Position numbers and translations under genes: made by a program. Of a stretch of 64,000 bases of DNA, positions 17,919 through 26,933 are shown piece by piece. This DNA is from Chryseobacterium sp. CH25 (lineage in GTDB: Bacteria; Bacteroidota; Bacteroidia; Flavobacteriales; Weeksellaceae). How positions within the stretch are numbered: the first letter of the stretch is position 1; every line of letters begins with the position of its first letter. Where the stretch lies: contig NZ_NRQT01000001.1 in the NCBI RefSeq assembly GCF_004119455.1, positions 124,001 through 188,000 on the forward strand, in the 5' to 3' direction. Under the pieces are notes generated by a model, which had not been told where the DNA came from, searched no databases, and saw only the letters and a program-made list of their open reading frames with translations.

Positions 17919-18163
17919 AAGAAAGTATATTTTATCAATTAACACTAATTTATAAACGAACTTAAACGTATTTTTATTCTAAAATTGATAATATTCATTC
18001 AAGATATATTCTCAATAATACAATAGACTATTTCTGCAGTGTTTTTCTTCCACAAGAGAATAACCTCTACAAAAACAAAATTCTGACCATAATGATATAC
18101 AGTAAAAAAGTTTCTTAATACGAATTGCATCAAATATTTAACCTTTGAAGTGAAGCACTGATT
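17919..18163. other. Non-coding gap between HTH/RteC pair and crt operon
   Basis: AT-rich sequence with no supportable coding frame on either strand. Apart from the hairpin and operator boxes nearer to marR, nothing recognisable was found. Confidence 0.5.
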
Positions 18164-18451
18164 TTAGTTAGACCTGCTAAAACTATTTCTGATCAACTCA
18201 TGCACATCAGAGAGTTTGTAATATAATTTACCACTTATTGTATAATACGGCAACTTTTTGTCGGACCGGTATCGCTGTAATGATCTTGAACTGATTTTAA
18301 GCAGCTGTAAAACATCCTGATTATCCAGGAGCTGTTCTCCATCAATGCTGTTTAATGCGCTTTGATTTTCTTTTACTTTTTCACTTAGGATATCAAATCT
18401 TGTCATAATTCTCTGCATCCATAGTATAAATTCTGTTCTGTCAATATTCAT
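18164..18451 (-). CDS. Helix-turn-helix (excisionase/MerR-like) DNA-binding protein
   Basis: About 95 residues. The C-terminal half, LLDNQDVLQLLKISSRSLQR followed by YRSDKKLPYYTISGKLYYK, is the excisionase-type HTH common in Bacteroidetes conjugative elements. The ATG at 18449-18451 (MNIDRTEFILW) is chosen because the frame upstream of it overlaps the RteC gene and has poor starts. It lies directly after RteC on the same strand. In conjugative transposons such proteins regulate excision, but no transfer or integrase genes are nearby, so it is orphaned or domesticated. Confidence 0.8.
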   Translation of the reverse strand: MNIDRTEFILWMQRIMTRFDILSEKVKENQSALNSIDGEQLLDNQDVLQLLKISSRSLQRYRSDKKLPYYTISGKLYYKLSDVHELIRNSFSRSN

Positions 18452-18548
18452 GATATTTTTTTTAGTGAAGCAAAGTTTATTCTTCCCAACGAAATTATTT
18501 CGGTAGGTCATCGTAACTACCGAAAGATTTATGACTACAAAAACAAGT

Positions 18549-19400
18549 TTACTGATCCGAATCTGTAAATAGCTGATCAAGATGATCATTTAAAAGCTGA
18601 AGGAACTTGGTCCTGTTAATTTTCCTGCTTTTGATTTCGTGAAGGGTTTTATAAAAATTTCCCAGATTAACATTCAGTGATTTTTCGCTGAAGCGTATTA
18701 CCTCACTGAACTCTATATTTCCGCCATTGAAACATCGTGTCTGATGAAGGGCATATAAAAGTTCTACCAAACCAGACTTTGAAGAAGACCAATATAAGGG
18801 GGATTTGTCATTCACTTTTTCATAAACATATCCTTCAGTTTCATTGATAGATTTCAGGAGATATTTTTCCAAAAGGTCATTGGCAAGAATCTGAGCAATT
18901 AAGTGATCATGGGAGGTCGCAAATTTTTCATCGTAGTTATATAATCCTGATTCAAGCTTTGTTTTAAGGTCAAACTGATTCCTGACAAAATATTTCTGAT
19001 CCAGAAATGCTGCTTTTCTTCGATAGTATTCATAAAAATCAATATGCTGCTGATAAAAATCTTTAAGCGCTTCCAGTTCACAACTGTAATATTCTTTAAG
19101 ATTTAGCTGTCCTGCATTTGGTTTCGCTGCCTCAATTGATAAAAGGTTTGAATAATAAATAAAACGGGCAATAAAAAAGGGCTTTATCTCCTTAAAGAAA
19201 TATATTTCATCTGCTACAGATGAAAATTCAAGTTCGCTTACTCTTGACTTGATGAACCGTATAGCTGTATCAATTTCCATTAATGATTTTTCACAGCACC
19301 CTATTCTATCTTCAGGAGTGGTTAATTCAATCATTTCTAATTTTTCAAGCAGTTCTTCTTGTAATTTTTTACACTTTTTAAAAAACAGTTGTACTTCCAT
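18549..19400 (-). CDS. RteC-domain protein
   Basis: About 283 residues. The C-terminal region (SPLYWSSSKSGLVELLYALH, FSEKSLNVNLGNFYKTLHEI and RKINRTKFLQLL) matches the RteC family, a winged-helix regulator that controls excision of the CTnDOT-type conjugative transposons of Bacteroides. The ATG at 19398-19400 is preferred over a TTG further upstream. It pairs with the HTH gene downstream. Without integrase, mobilisation or tetracycline-resistance genes nearby, it is probably a remnant or a repurposed regulator. Confidence 0.85.
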   Translation of the reverse strand: MEVQLFFKKCKKLQEELLEKLEMIELTTPEDRIGCCEKSLMEIDTAIRFIKSRVSELEFSSVADEIYFFKEIKPFFIARFIYYSNLLSIEAAKPNAGQLNLKEYYSCELEALKDFYQQHIDFYEYYRRKAAFLDQKYFVRNQFDLKTKLESGLYNYDEKFATSHDHLIAQILANDLLEKYLLKSINETEGYVYEKVNDKSPLYWSSSKSGLVELLYALHQTRCFNGGNIEFSEVIRFSEKSLNVNLGNFYKTLHEIKSRKINRTKFLQLLNDHLDQLFTDSDQ

Positions 19401-19459
19401 ATTTTTACATAAAAAGTACAAAAATTAAACGAGCCTTCTTTTTTCATCAGTCGTTACTA

Positions 19460-21112
19460 CTACATTTTCAACCCGTTACTTTTATCAATTTCTATTTTCT
19501 GGATAAACTCCACGGGGCTCATCGATGTCATTTCAAGAAATAATTTAGAAAAGTTGGATCTATTTGAGAAGCCGCATTCTTTAGAAATATCATCAATTGC
19601 ATATTTTCGCCAATGCTGATCATGAGTAAGCATTTCTTTTGCGTAGATAATCCTTAACCGGTTAATATAAGCATTAAAATTGCATCCTTTATGTTCATTA
19701 ATTATTGCAGATAGATAAGCTGTATTGGTTTTTAGTTTCTTAGCCAGCTGATTTTGTGTCAGTCCCTTTTCAAGATAAAAATTCTTTTCTTCCATCTGCT
19801 GCAGCTTACTTAAAACATCTTCAACCAATTTTTCTGGTACTTTTAAAGATTTGGGAAGACTGGATTCATTAGAATCATCAATTGTTGTCTGATCATCTAC
19901 CTTTTCTCTTCTTCTCTTCTTCCTTGCCATATAATAGTCTATTACAAAGAATACTAGAATACTGCTAGCTGAAACTGCTACTATTACTAAAATGTAGTAG
20001 GTTTTATTTTCTAATTTTTTACGTGATTCCACAAGATCTTTTGTATCATATTCTTTATGAATCTTAGTGGAGAGATACTTAAAATCTGTGGATAATATTT
20101 TATCAAATTTCAGTAATTGGGTGGTATAGTAAAGTTCTTTTTTAGAATCTGCTTCATGCCTGTAATAATCAATAAGCAGTTCATATGTTTCTCTGGTCGC
20201 TGGTAATACAAAATTATTTTTCTGGAATATTGAATCCACTTTTTTGAGTACATCAATGCCCTGCACATTTTTTTTAGTTCTCAGCAGAATTTTACCTTTT
20301 AAAAAATAAATTACAGAAGCGTTTGTAAAATCATTTGCTTTTTCAATAGCTCCCAATGCCGTGTTAAAATCTGCCAGTGCTTCTTCATCATTATTTTTAA
20401 GATAGCCTAAGATGGCTTTAAGTTTATAAAAATAACTTCGTTCCAGATCAAAATTTTTATCATTAGCAGACTCCTGAAGACCTTCAGAGACCAATTCTTC
20501 TGCCTCCTTATAACGCGATAAAAATATAAGACATATCCCCATCTGATTAAGACTGTTCAAATATCCTCTCTTTCTGTTATGGCGCAGATTGGGAAGGGTT
20601 TCCGGTGTATCCTGTTTATTATAGTACCCCTTACATTTCGAAAAAATCTTATAGGCTTCTTCATAATATCCCAGGTAACTTTTAACTATCCCTATATGAT
20701 ACAGATTCTTATAATGCAGGTAAGAATCTTTGGAATTCTTCAGATAATCCCAAGCTTTTATATATTCATCCAGGGCTTTCTGATATTTCCGTAAGGTAAA
20801 ATAATAAATACTTCCTTTGGTTAAATAGGCATTCCCTATTAAATCATGATTTTCTGACTGAATAGCGGCTCCTAATATACTGTCTGCGTAGACCAGCTTA
20901 TTATTCTTACTGAAGTAAACCGCATCCCTATAAGCTTGTGAAAGTTCCTTATAGTTCCTATCCTTTTTTGCCTTTTTAATATAGGGATTTATAAATTCCA
21001 TAGCACGGTGATCATTTTCTTCTAAATTATCATACCGTGCCCTATAGTCTGAAAACTTCTGACCATTCATTAAAATACCAATACATACGAAAATAAATAT
21101 TGCTTTTTTCAA
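19460..21112 (-). CDS. TPR-transmembrane-AraC family regulator
   Basis: A 550-residue membrane regulator. A signal sequence (MKKAIFIFVCIGILMNG) leads a periplasmic TPR region (about 40-350), then one transmembrane helix (YYILVIVAVSASSILVFFVI), a basic stop-transfer KKRRRE, and a cytoplasmic AraC domain with two HTH units (TQNQLAKKLKTNTAYLSAII and IDDISKECGFSNRSNFSKLF). This layout is common in Flavobacteriia. It is divergent from the small-peptide/MauE operon at 21419 and is a candidate regulator of it. The signal sensed is unknown. Confidence 0.9.
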   Translation of the reverse strand: MKKAIFIFVCIGILMNGQKFSDYRARYDNLEENDHRAMEFINPYIKKAKKDRNYKELSQAYRDAVYFSKNNKLVYADSILGAAIQSENHDLIGNAYLTKGSIYYFTLRKYQKALDEYIKAWDYLKNSKDSYLHYKNLYHIGIVKSYLGYYEEAYKIFSKCKGYYNKQDTPETLPNLRHNRKRGYLNSLNQMGICLIFLSRYKEAEELVSEGLQESANDKNFDLERSYFYKLKAILGYLKNNDEEALADFNTALGAIEKANDFTNASVIYFLKGKILLRTKKNVQGIDVLKKVDSIFQKNNFVLPATRETYELLIDYYRHEADSKKELYYTTQLLKFDKILSTDFKYLSTKIHKEYDTKDLVESRKKLENKTYYILVIVAVSASSILVFFVIDYYMARKKRRREKVDDQTTIDDSNESSLPKSLKVPEKLVEDVLSKLQQMEEKNFYLEKGLTQNQLAKKLKTNTAYLSAIINEHKGCNFNAYINRLRIIYAKEMLTHDQHWRKYAIDDISKECGFSNRSNFSKLFLEMTSMSPVEFIQKIEIDKSNGLKM

Positions 21113-21418
21113 AATGGAAAAAGTTTTATTAATATTTTTTTATAATTCAGTGAATATTATTCAAAAGTAAGCAAAATCATACAACAATTCTTTTATTTCA
21201 TAAACAAGAGAATTAAACACAATAAAATAAATATTATAAAATACTTATTTACAAGCATATACAATCATAATTCCACCTTGACTCAATTTACAAAACATAA
21301 CCTCATTTTTTATAAATCAGACCAAAACACCTTTTTTCCGGTTAAAACTTACTATACCTTCGTTCTCAGAATTCTAAAAAAACCGGCCGGGATTATTAAC
21401 ATTTTTAAATCCCAGATC
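21113..21418. other. Divergent promoter region
   Basis: About 300 bases of AT-rich DNA between the AraC/TPR gene and the lipoprotein operon. A frame open from 21278 runs into the lipoprotein gene but its upstream part lacks protein-like features, so it is taken as leader. No clear operator was identified. Confidence 0.4.
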
Positions 21419-21646
21419 ATGAAGAACTTAATTTATATTTCAACGGGAATTATATTCTCAATAATGATACAGTCGTGTCAGTTCGATCCTATAGTTTCCA
21501 CAGATGAAATCCACCAAACGGATGAAGACCTTCAAAACAACAGTGTTTTATCAGCAAGGTCAGACAGTACCATCTGCAAGGAAACGGATCCACCAAAAGA
21601 CCGCGATCACTGGAGACCATCGGGAACCTATAATAACAAAAGATGA
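21419..21646 (+). CDS. Small lipoprotein, 75 residues
   Basis: A signal sequence MKNLIYISTGIIFSIMIQSC ends in a lipobox with Cys20. The mature part is short, polar and Pro-rich, ending DHWRPSGTYNNKR. It is not a recognised family. The start is chosen for the clean lipoprotein signal; an in-frame upstream extension lacks features. Its stop overlaps the next small gene (ATGA), so the two are translationally coupled. It is the first gene of a four-gene operon with MauE and DUF6520 proteins. Confidence 0.65.
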   Translation: MKNLIYISTGIIFSIMIQSCQFDPIVSTDEIHQTDEDLQNNSVLSARSDSTICKETDPPKDRDHWRPSGTYNNKR

Positions 21647-21816
21647 CCAGCGATACGAAACCACTATTCCCTGTAAAATCAGGCCAAAAATGTCCTGTCA
21701 GCGGAATATGGAAAAACCTTGGAACTTTTACCACTACCATAGCTATTTCTGAAAAAACGGCAATGCCGGAATACTGTGGCGTAAAGGTTTTATGGATGTT
21801 ATTATATCAATCCTGA
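21643..21816 (+). CDS. Small protein, 57 residues
   Basis: The ATG overlaps the preceding stop. The sequence contains FPVKSGQKCPVSGIWKNLGT followed by a hydrophobic stretch TTTIAIS and ends CGVKVLWMLLYQS. Two Cys are present and there is no signal peptide. The SGxxCPxSGxW pattern is suggestive of a compact beta-rich protein family seen in Bacteroidetes, which I cannot name. The position between a lipoprotein and the MauE-like gene supports a real gene. Confidence 0.5.
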   Translation: MTSDTKPLFPVKSGQKCPVSGIWKNLGTFTTTIAISEKTAMPEYCGVKVLWMLLYQS

Positions 21817-21826
21817 ACACTCTCAT

Positions 21827-23319
21827 ATGAAAAAGCTAACTCAACTCACCCCCATCGCCATCTCTTATTTTTTGTACTTCTGTTTACGTATGCAGCCCTA
21901 AGTAAGGTTTTTGATTTTGAGAATTTTCAGATGCAGATTTCTCAATCACCACTTCTTAATGCTTTTGCTGGGCTAACGTCCTACAGTGTTATTATTTTGG
22001 AACTTGTGATTGTTGCCTTTTTACTGGTTCCCAGGCTGCGCTTAACAGGACTTTACTGTTCATTGGGTATGATGACCGCTTTTACGGTCTATATTTTCCT
22101 CATTCTTAATTACAGTGACTTTATTCCATGTTCATGCGGAGGAATTTTGGAGAAAATGGACTGGACAGAACACCTGATCTTTAATTCGCTATGTATTTTT
22201 ATTTCATTAACAGCGATTGTTCTCATTGAAAAGCAGAGGCAAACGCAGAGAATAAAACTTATTCTTTATTCAAGCTTCACCGTTATTTTATCACTTTCAA
22301 TTGTTATCATTCTTTTCCTCCGTTCTGAGTATATAATCAAAAAAGAAAATAATTTCACCAGAAAGTTCCTGCCTAATTATTTAATAGAAAAGGAAAAAAG
22401 AGATCTTGACAACTCGCATTATTATTTTGCTGGAAGGGACAGTGCGGGTTTATACTTTGGAAGCCGGAGTACACCAATGGTTTTAACAAAAATCACCTAT
22501 AAACTCAACCATATTTCATCCTTTACCATTGTACCTGATTGTATTAACTATCCTTTCAAGAGTCTGCAAATAAAAGTTAAGCCTCCGTACTATTATCTTT
22601 ATGATGGCACTGTTCCTATTATTTACAGAGGTAAATTAAATGAGTCCTCCGCCAGGACTATCAGTAAAGATGATGCCTTCTTTTCCCAACTGGCAGTCAT
22701 TGATTCTCTGGATTTCACGCTTAGAACCCAGGACAGTAAAACCCATCACTACACTATTGCCCGGCTTAATCTCGGTCAGAAGAATACTATCAAATTATTT
22801 CCTTCTGTCCTGGAAAAACAAATAGACGGTATTTTCGACTGTGACGGCAAGCTTACCGAAAACCAGAAATACAGTGGGGAATTTCTTTATACGTATTTCT
22901 ACAGAAACCAGTTTATTCTTATGGGAAATGCACTGCCAGAGGTAAAGAAACAGACCACCATAGATCCTACCTCTACAGCCAAGCTCATTATTACCAAGCT
23001 TTCAGACGGTACCCATATCATGAATGCACCGCCATTACGAGTTAATATCATCAGTGCTCTTTATGGAAATTATGTCTATAATGTTTCCGGACAGCCTGGA
23101 AAATTTGAGCCAGTCAGAATCCGCAAGGGAAGAAAAGCAGTCGACATCTACAGAACAGACCGTAATGAATATGTAGGAAGCTTCTATCTGCCACAGCAAA
23201 AGGTCGACGATATTATGGTTACAGACCATGGACTTTATATCTTATCAGGAAAACAGCTGTTACGGTATCAATTCCGAAAATCAATACAAGGGGAAGCCGA
23301 AAACCTTATATCAGAGTAG
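21827..23319 (+). pseudogene. MauE/DoxX-like redox membrane protein with C-terminal extracytoplasmic domain, frameshifted
   Basis: The N-terminal segment from ATG 21827 (MKKLTQLTPIAISYF) and the long frame starting at 21931 join if one T is added to the six-T run at 21868-21873. This gives FVLLFTYAALSKVFDFENF and then MQISQSPLLNAF, the MauE pattern. Four helices follow, with a CSCGG motif, a further helix, and about 300 residues resembling a beta-propeller-like domain. MauE-type proteins pass thiol redox equivalents for disulfide formation or methylation of partner proteins. The partner here is probably the Cys-bearing DUF6520 peptide. Base-calling error is as likely as true decay. Confidence 0.8.
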
Positions 23320-23341
23320 GCATCACTAAATACTTTATATT

Positions 23342-23602
23342 ATGAAAAAGTTAATGATCCCTGCTGCCTTAGTATTACTGGGCACAGGCGCTGCTTTTGC
23401 AACTAAAGCAGCAAACACAAACAGAAGTACGGTTATTCCAACGTACCGAATGGATCCTGAATCCGGATTATGTATTCAAGTTGGCCAGGAATGCAGCACC
23501 GTTCAAAACGTTGTCTGCAGATGGTCAGCAGATGGTGTAACGCCACTTCATAGTGCGCCGATAAGCCCTACCGAGTGTGGCAGTGTTTTATTTAAACCAT
23601 AA
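23342..23602 (+). CDS. DUF6520 family secreted peptide
   Basis: An 86-residue protein with signal peptide MKKLMIPAALVLLGTGAAFA. The mature part has four Cys (CIQVGQEC, VVCRW, ECGSV) and ends LFKP, the usual DUF6520 layout. Family function is unknown. It lies 22 bases after the MauE-like gene and before a strong terminator. The even number of Cys and the redox membrane neighbour suggest that disulfides matter. Confidence 0.85.
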   Translation: MKKLMIPAALVLLGTGAAFATKAANTNRSTVIPTYRMDPESGLCIQVGQECSTVQNVVCRWSADGVTPLHSAPISPTECGSVLFKP

Positions 23603-23610
23603 CAATAAAG

Positions 23611-23634
23611 AAAGGATGCTGATCAGCATCCTTT
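23611..23634 (+). terminator. Hairpin terminator
   Basis: AAAGGATGCT-GATC-AGCATCCTTT is a perfect 10-base stem followed by Ts. Nearly the same hairpin is used at 31147-31166. Confidence 0.85.
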
Positions 23635-23696
23635 TTAATTTCCTTACTTATCTATATGGACAGGTAAGATTGTTAACCTTTAGGCAACTGTAAAAC

Positions 23697-24647
23697 TTAA
23701 TTGAATTGAGCTCTATATTGCTTTGGACTTTGGTTGGTTTTTAATTTAAATAATCTGCTAAAGGATTGGGACTGTTCAAATCCTAATTCAAACGCGATTT
23801 CGGAAATAGTGAGAGCTGTAGTAGATAACTTATTTTTAGCCTGGTAAATCATTTTATCATGAATAATCTGTTGAGTGTTTTGCCCTGTAAGATTTCGTAA
23901 AAGATCACTTAAATAACTTGCTGACATATGTAGCTGATCGGCTAAATAATGAACGGTTGGAACTCCGGAATTCAGGACCTTATCACTTTTAAAATAATCC
24001 TCCAGCAAATGATCAATACGATCGGTAAGACTCGGGTAGTTCTGTTTTCTGGTAAGAAATTGCCTGTTATAAAAACGTTGTGCATAGTTCAATAACAGTT
24101 CAATTTGAGATATGATCACATTATGGCTCATGTCGTCTATACGATTTTCAAGCTCTTCTTCTATATCTCTGAATAAAGACAGGATGGTTTCTTTTTCTTT
24201 GACCGAAAGGTGAAGCGCTTCATTAGCAGCGTAAGAGAAAAAGTGATACTGATGGATCTTTTGTGCCAATGGGTATTGCAGTAAAAAATCAGGATCTATA
24301 AGTAATGTGATCTGCGGACTCAGTATTTTTTGTTCCGCAGTTTCCTCTTTATCATTCTCATCTATTGAGGATAGAATCTGTTGTGGAGCCACAAAAAACA
24401 AACCTCCCTCTTTAAAATCAAATTTAGTCTGACCATACATTAACTCTCCTCCGGCATCCGGTTTAAAGGCTATTTTATAATAATTCAGTACGTGCGATTT
24501 ATTAGGGGCACGACCTTTTAGTGGTTTGTCTACACCGTTTAACAAAACGATTAAAGGGTGCTTTGGTGGCGGAAAACCAGAGGCCTCCATCACCTCAGCC
24601 AGCGTATTAAATCTTTTTACGGGATGATTCGATTCTTTTGAAGCCAT
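23697..24647 (-). CDS. AraC-family transcriptional regulator
   Basis: A cupin-like N-terminal sensing domain (residues 40-170) and a C-terminal AraC domain with VHYLADQLHMSASYLSDLLR and ISEIAFELGFEQSQSFSRLF as the two HTH helices. 316 residues. It is in the same orientation as and downstream of the dehydrogenase at 24743-25579, with a 95-base gap. It probably regulates the dehydrogenases around it and may recognise the doubled box at 25793-25829. Confidence 0.9.
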   Translation of the reverse strand: MASKESNHPVKRFNTLAEVMEASGFPPPKHPLIVLLNGVDKPLKGRAPNKSHVLNYYKIAFKPDAGGELMYGQTKFDFKEGGLFFVAPQQILSSIDENDKEETAEQKILSPQITLLIDPDFLLQYPLAQKIHQYHFFSYAANEALHLSVKEKETILSLFRDIEEELENRIDDMSHNVIISQIELLLNYAQRFYNRQFLTRKQNYPSLTDRIDHLLEDYFKSDKVLNSGVPTVHYLADQLHMSASYLSDLLRNLTGQNTQQIIHDKMIYQAKNKLSTTALTISEIAFELGFEQSQSFSRLFKLKTNQSPKQYRAQFN

Positions 24648-24742
24648 GTGATAAAAATTCTGGATTACAAGTTAAGCAATATTCGCTTTTCCTCACTAAA
24701 AAGAAAAGCGAATAAAAGCATTTCAAAAACATAACAGATGGC

Positions 24743-25579
24743 TTAACCTTGGGCAGCTACTGAAATAGTTTTCCAGGTTTCCCATTCCTGAAGGCGTTCA
24801 GCATAGATTTGTTGGATATGTGGCAAATCATTTTTACCCAGAAGTAATCTCAACGGCGGATTTTCTGTATCGACTACGGCAAATATGGCATCGGGAGTGG
24901 CAATAGGATTTCCTCGTTCCAGTTTTTGTAAATTTTCCATCAGCCTGCTTTTCAAATCATCATAATCCGCCAGTCTTTTGCTTGCTATTTTTAGCGATTC
25001 GGCACTTCCAAATTCAGTATTATAAGCCCCGGGTTCAATCAGTGTAACTTTGATGCCAAATCCTGCAACTTCCTTTGATAAACTATCGTAAATCGCCTCA
25101 AACGCAAATTTTGAAGAGCAATAATACCCAATTAAAGGATTACTGTAAATGCCAACGGCGCTGGATGTCCCCAAAATATGGCCGTGACCTTGGGCCCGTA
25201 GTATTGGTAATGCTGCCTGAATCACGTGAATAGATCCTATAATATTTGTTTCATACATGGCTTTTACCTCATCGGTGCTGCCCTCTTCGATGGTTCCTAC
25301 CAAAGAATATCCGGCATTATTAAACACGACATCTAATCTTCCAAAATATTCATTGGCCTTACTCATAGCGTTTTGCACTTGTAAGGCATTGGTTACATCC
25401 ACTTCAAGAACCAAAACCTGATCGCCATACGTTTCTTTTAAGGCTGCAATACTATTGATATTACGTGCTGTAGCAGCCACTTTGTCTCCGCGTTTCAAGG
25501 CGGTTTCTGTCCATATTTTTCCAAATCCTCTTGAAGATCCTGTAATGAACCAAACTTTTTCTTTTTGACTATTTTCCAT
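24743..25579 (-). CDS. Short-chain dehydrogenase/reductase (classical)
   Basis: NAD(P)-binding TGSSRGFG, the NNAG motif and the catalytic S...YxxSK set (SSAVG...YYCSSKFA) are present. 278 residues. Arg in the glycine motif and TARN at the second strand favour NADPH. The substrate is unknown. It is divergent from the two other dehydrogenases, sharing the control region with the repeated CCTTTTGAACAAAG box. Confidence 0.9.
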   Translation of the reverse strand: MENSQKEKVWFITGSSRGFGKIWTETALKRGDKVAATARNINSIAALKETYGDQVLVLEVDVTNALQVQNAMSKANEYFGRLDVVFNNAGYSLVGTIEEGSTDEVKAMYETNIIGSIHVIQAALPILRAQGHGHILGTSSAVGIYSNPLIGYYCSSKFAFEAIYDSLSKEVAGFGIKVTLIEPGAYNTEFGSAESLKIASKRLADYDDLKSRLMENLQKLERGNPIATPDAIFAVVDTENPPLRLLLGKNDLPHIQQIYAERLQEWETWKTISVAAQG

Positions 25580-25792
25580 TTTTTAATTGTATTACTATAA
25601 ATGCAAAGTTGCTTCTAAACAGATATACTTACGTTGCCGGAATGAGGATTATCTTAACCAAAACAAAGAAAATGCACTGCTGATATTCAGGAATTGTTCT
25701 GTTCATCTTATGATTTAAATCTGAATATGCATGTTCAGTTTTAAACTGTTCGATTTTTAGACATTTTCAATAATTATTATAAAATCACCTGC

Positions 25793-25829
25793 CCTTTTGA
25801 ACAAAGTTAATTAGGCCTTTTGAACAAAG
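25793..25829. promoter_or_regulatory. Tandem operator-like box CCTTTTGAACAAAG
   Basis: Two identical 14-base copies at 25793-25806 and 25816-25829 start 23 bases apart, in the divergent dehydrogenase promoter. Each is a rough palindrome (CTTT...AAAG). A close copy, ACTTTTAAACAAAG, precedes the AraC gene at 27799. The tandem layout fits an AraC-type activator. The 308-base gap 25580-25887 holds nothing else recognisable. Confidence 0.5.
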
Positions 25830-25887
25830 CCGAGCAGGGTAAGCTTCTCTAATTTTGTCTCAGTAATAATAATTAAACGTATTCAAA

Positions 25888-26880
25888 ATGGAAAAGAATA
25901 ATTATCAGGGAGCTCAACAACAACCAATCGGTTCAGGCTTCAATGCAAAATCAACAACTCATGATGTCATTCAAAACATCGATCTTACCGGAAAAGTAGC
26001 TATTGTCACAGGTGGCAATACTGGAATTGGACTGGAAACCACAAAGGTTCTCGCCGCAGCAGGAGCTACAGTAATCGTACCTGCACGTGATATTGAAAAG
26101 GCAAAGAAAAATCTGGAAGGAATTGCCAATGTGGAAATTGCTGCAATGGATTTAATGTCTCCCGTCTCTATTGATGCTTTTGCAGAAAATTTTATAGCGT
26201 CGGAAAGACCTTTACATTTATTGATCAACAATGCAGGCATTATGTGGGTACCCCTTCGCAGAGATGCACGGGGTATAGAATCTCAACTGGCAACCAATTA
26301 TTTAGCACTGTTCCAACTCACCGCCAGATTATGGCCTGCATTAAAAAAAGCCAATGGAGCACGGGTTATTAATGTTTCTTCCCACGGTCATCATTTTGCG
26401 TCTTTTAATTTTGATGATCCTAACTTCGTGCATAGAGAATATGAAACTTTATTGGGCTATGGACAATCCAAGACAGCCGTCAATCTTTTTTCGATGGAAC
26501 TGGATGTACGGGGACAATCTTCCCATATCAGAAGCTATGCGGTTCATCCCGGTTCTATTGGCGGAACAGAATTAGGCAGGGAAGCTCCACTGGAACTATT
26601 TCAAAAAATGGGTTTCGTGGATGCTGATGGCAATATGTTACCTGAAGTAGCGGCATCGTTAAAAACTGTCCCACAAGGAGCTGCTACAACAGTTTGGTGT
26701 GCTACCAGTCCTTTACTTGAGAATATTGGTGGGGTCTATTGTGAGGATGGGGACATCGCAGTACTCTCATCAGACAGTACCGACCAGAAAGGAGTACATC
26801 CTTATTCACTGGATGAAAACAATGCCAAGAAACTATGGAAGCTGACTGAAGAGATGACGGGTATCCGCTTCAATCCGTAA
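25888..26880 (+). CDS. Short-chain dehydrogenase (retinol dehydrogenase-like)
   Basis: 330 residues. VTGGNTGIGLET (cofactor loop), LINNAGIM, SSHGHH with the catalytic Ser, and YGQSKTA with Tyr and Lys follow the WWOX/retinol-dehydrogenase-like order. PARD after the second strand suggests NADP. An N-terminal 35-residue extension precedes the Rossmann fold. It is first in a two-gene unit with the next dehydrogenase, downstream of the doubled operator-like box. The substrate is not known. Confidence 0.9.
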   Translation: MEKNNYQGAQQQPIGSGFNAKSTTHDVIQNIDLTGKVAIVTGGNTGIGLETTKVLAAAGATVIVPARDIEKAKKNLEGIANVEIAAMDLMSPVSIDAFAENFIASERPLHLLINNAGIMWVPLRRDARGIESQLATNYLALFQLTARLWPALKKANGARVINVSSHGHHFASFNFDDPNFVHREYETLLGYGQSKTAVNLFSMELDVRGQSSHIRSYAVHPGSIGGTELGREAPLELFQKMGFVDADGNMLPEVAASLKTVPQGAATTVWCATSPLLENIGGVYCEDGDIAVLSSDSTDQKGVHPYSLDENNAKKLWKLTEEMTGIRFNP

Positions 26881-26933
26881 ATACTGATTATTCTACGAAT
26901 GTTTTATCTAACTCAGTCCTAAAAAGCAAAAAA

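Noticed and set aside
18164..19400. Intact conjugative transposon
   Set aside because: Only RteC and an HTH gene; no integrase, relaxase or transfer genes in the window.
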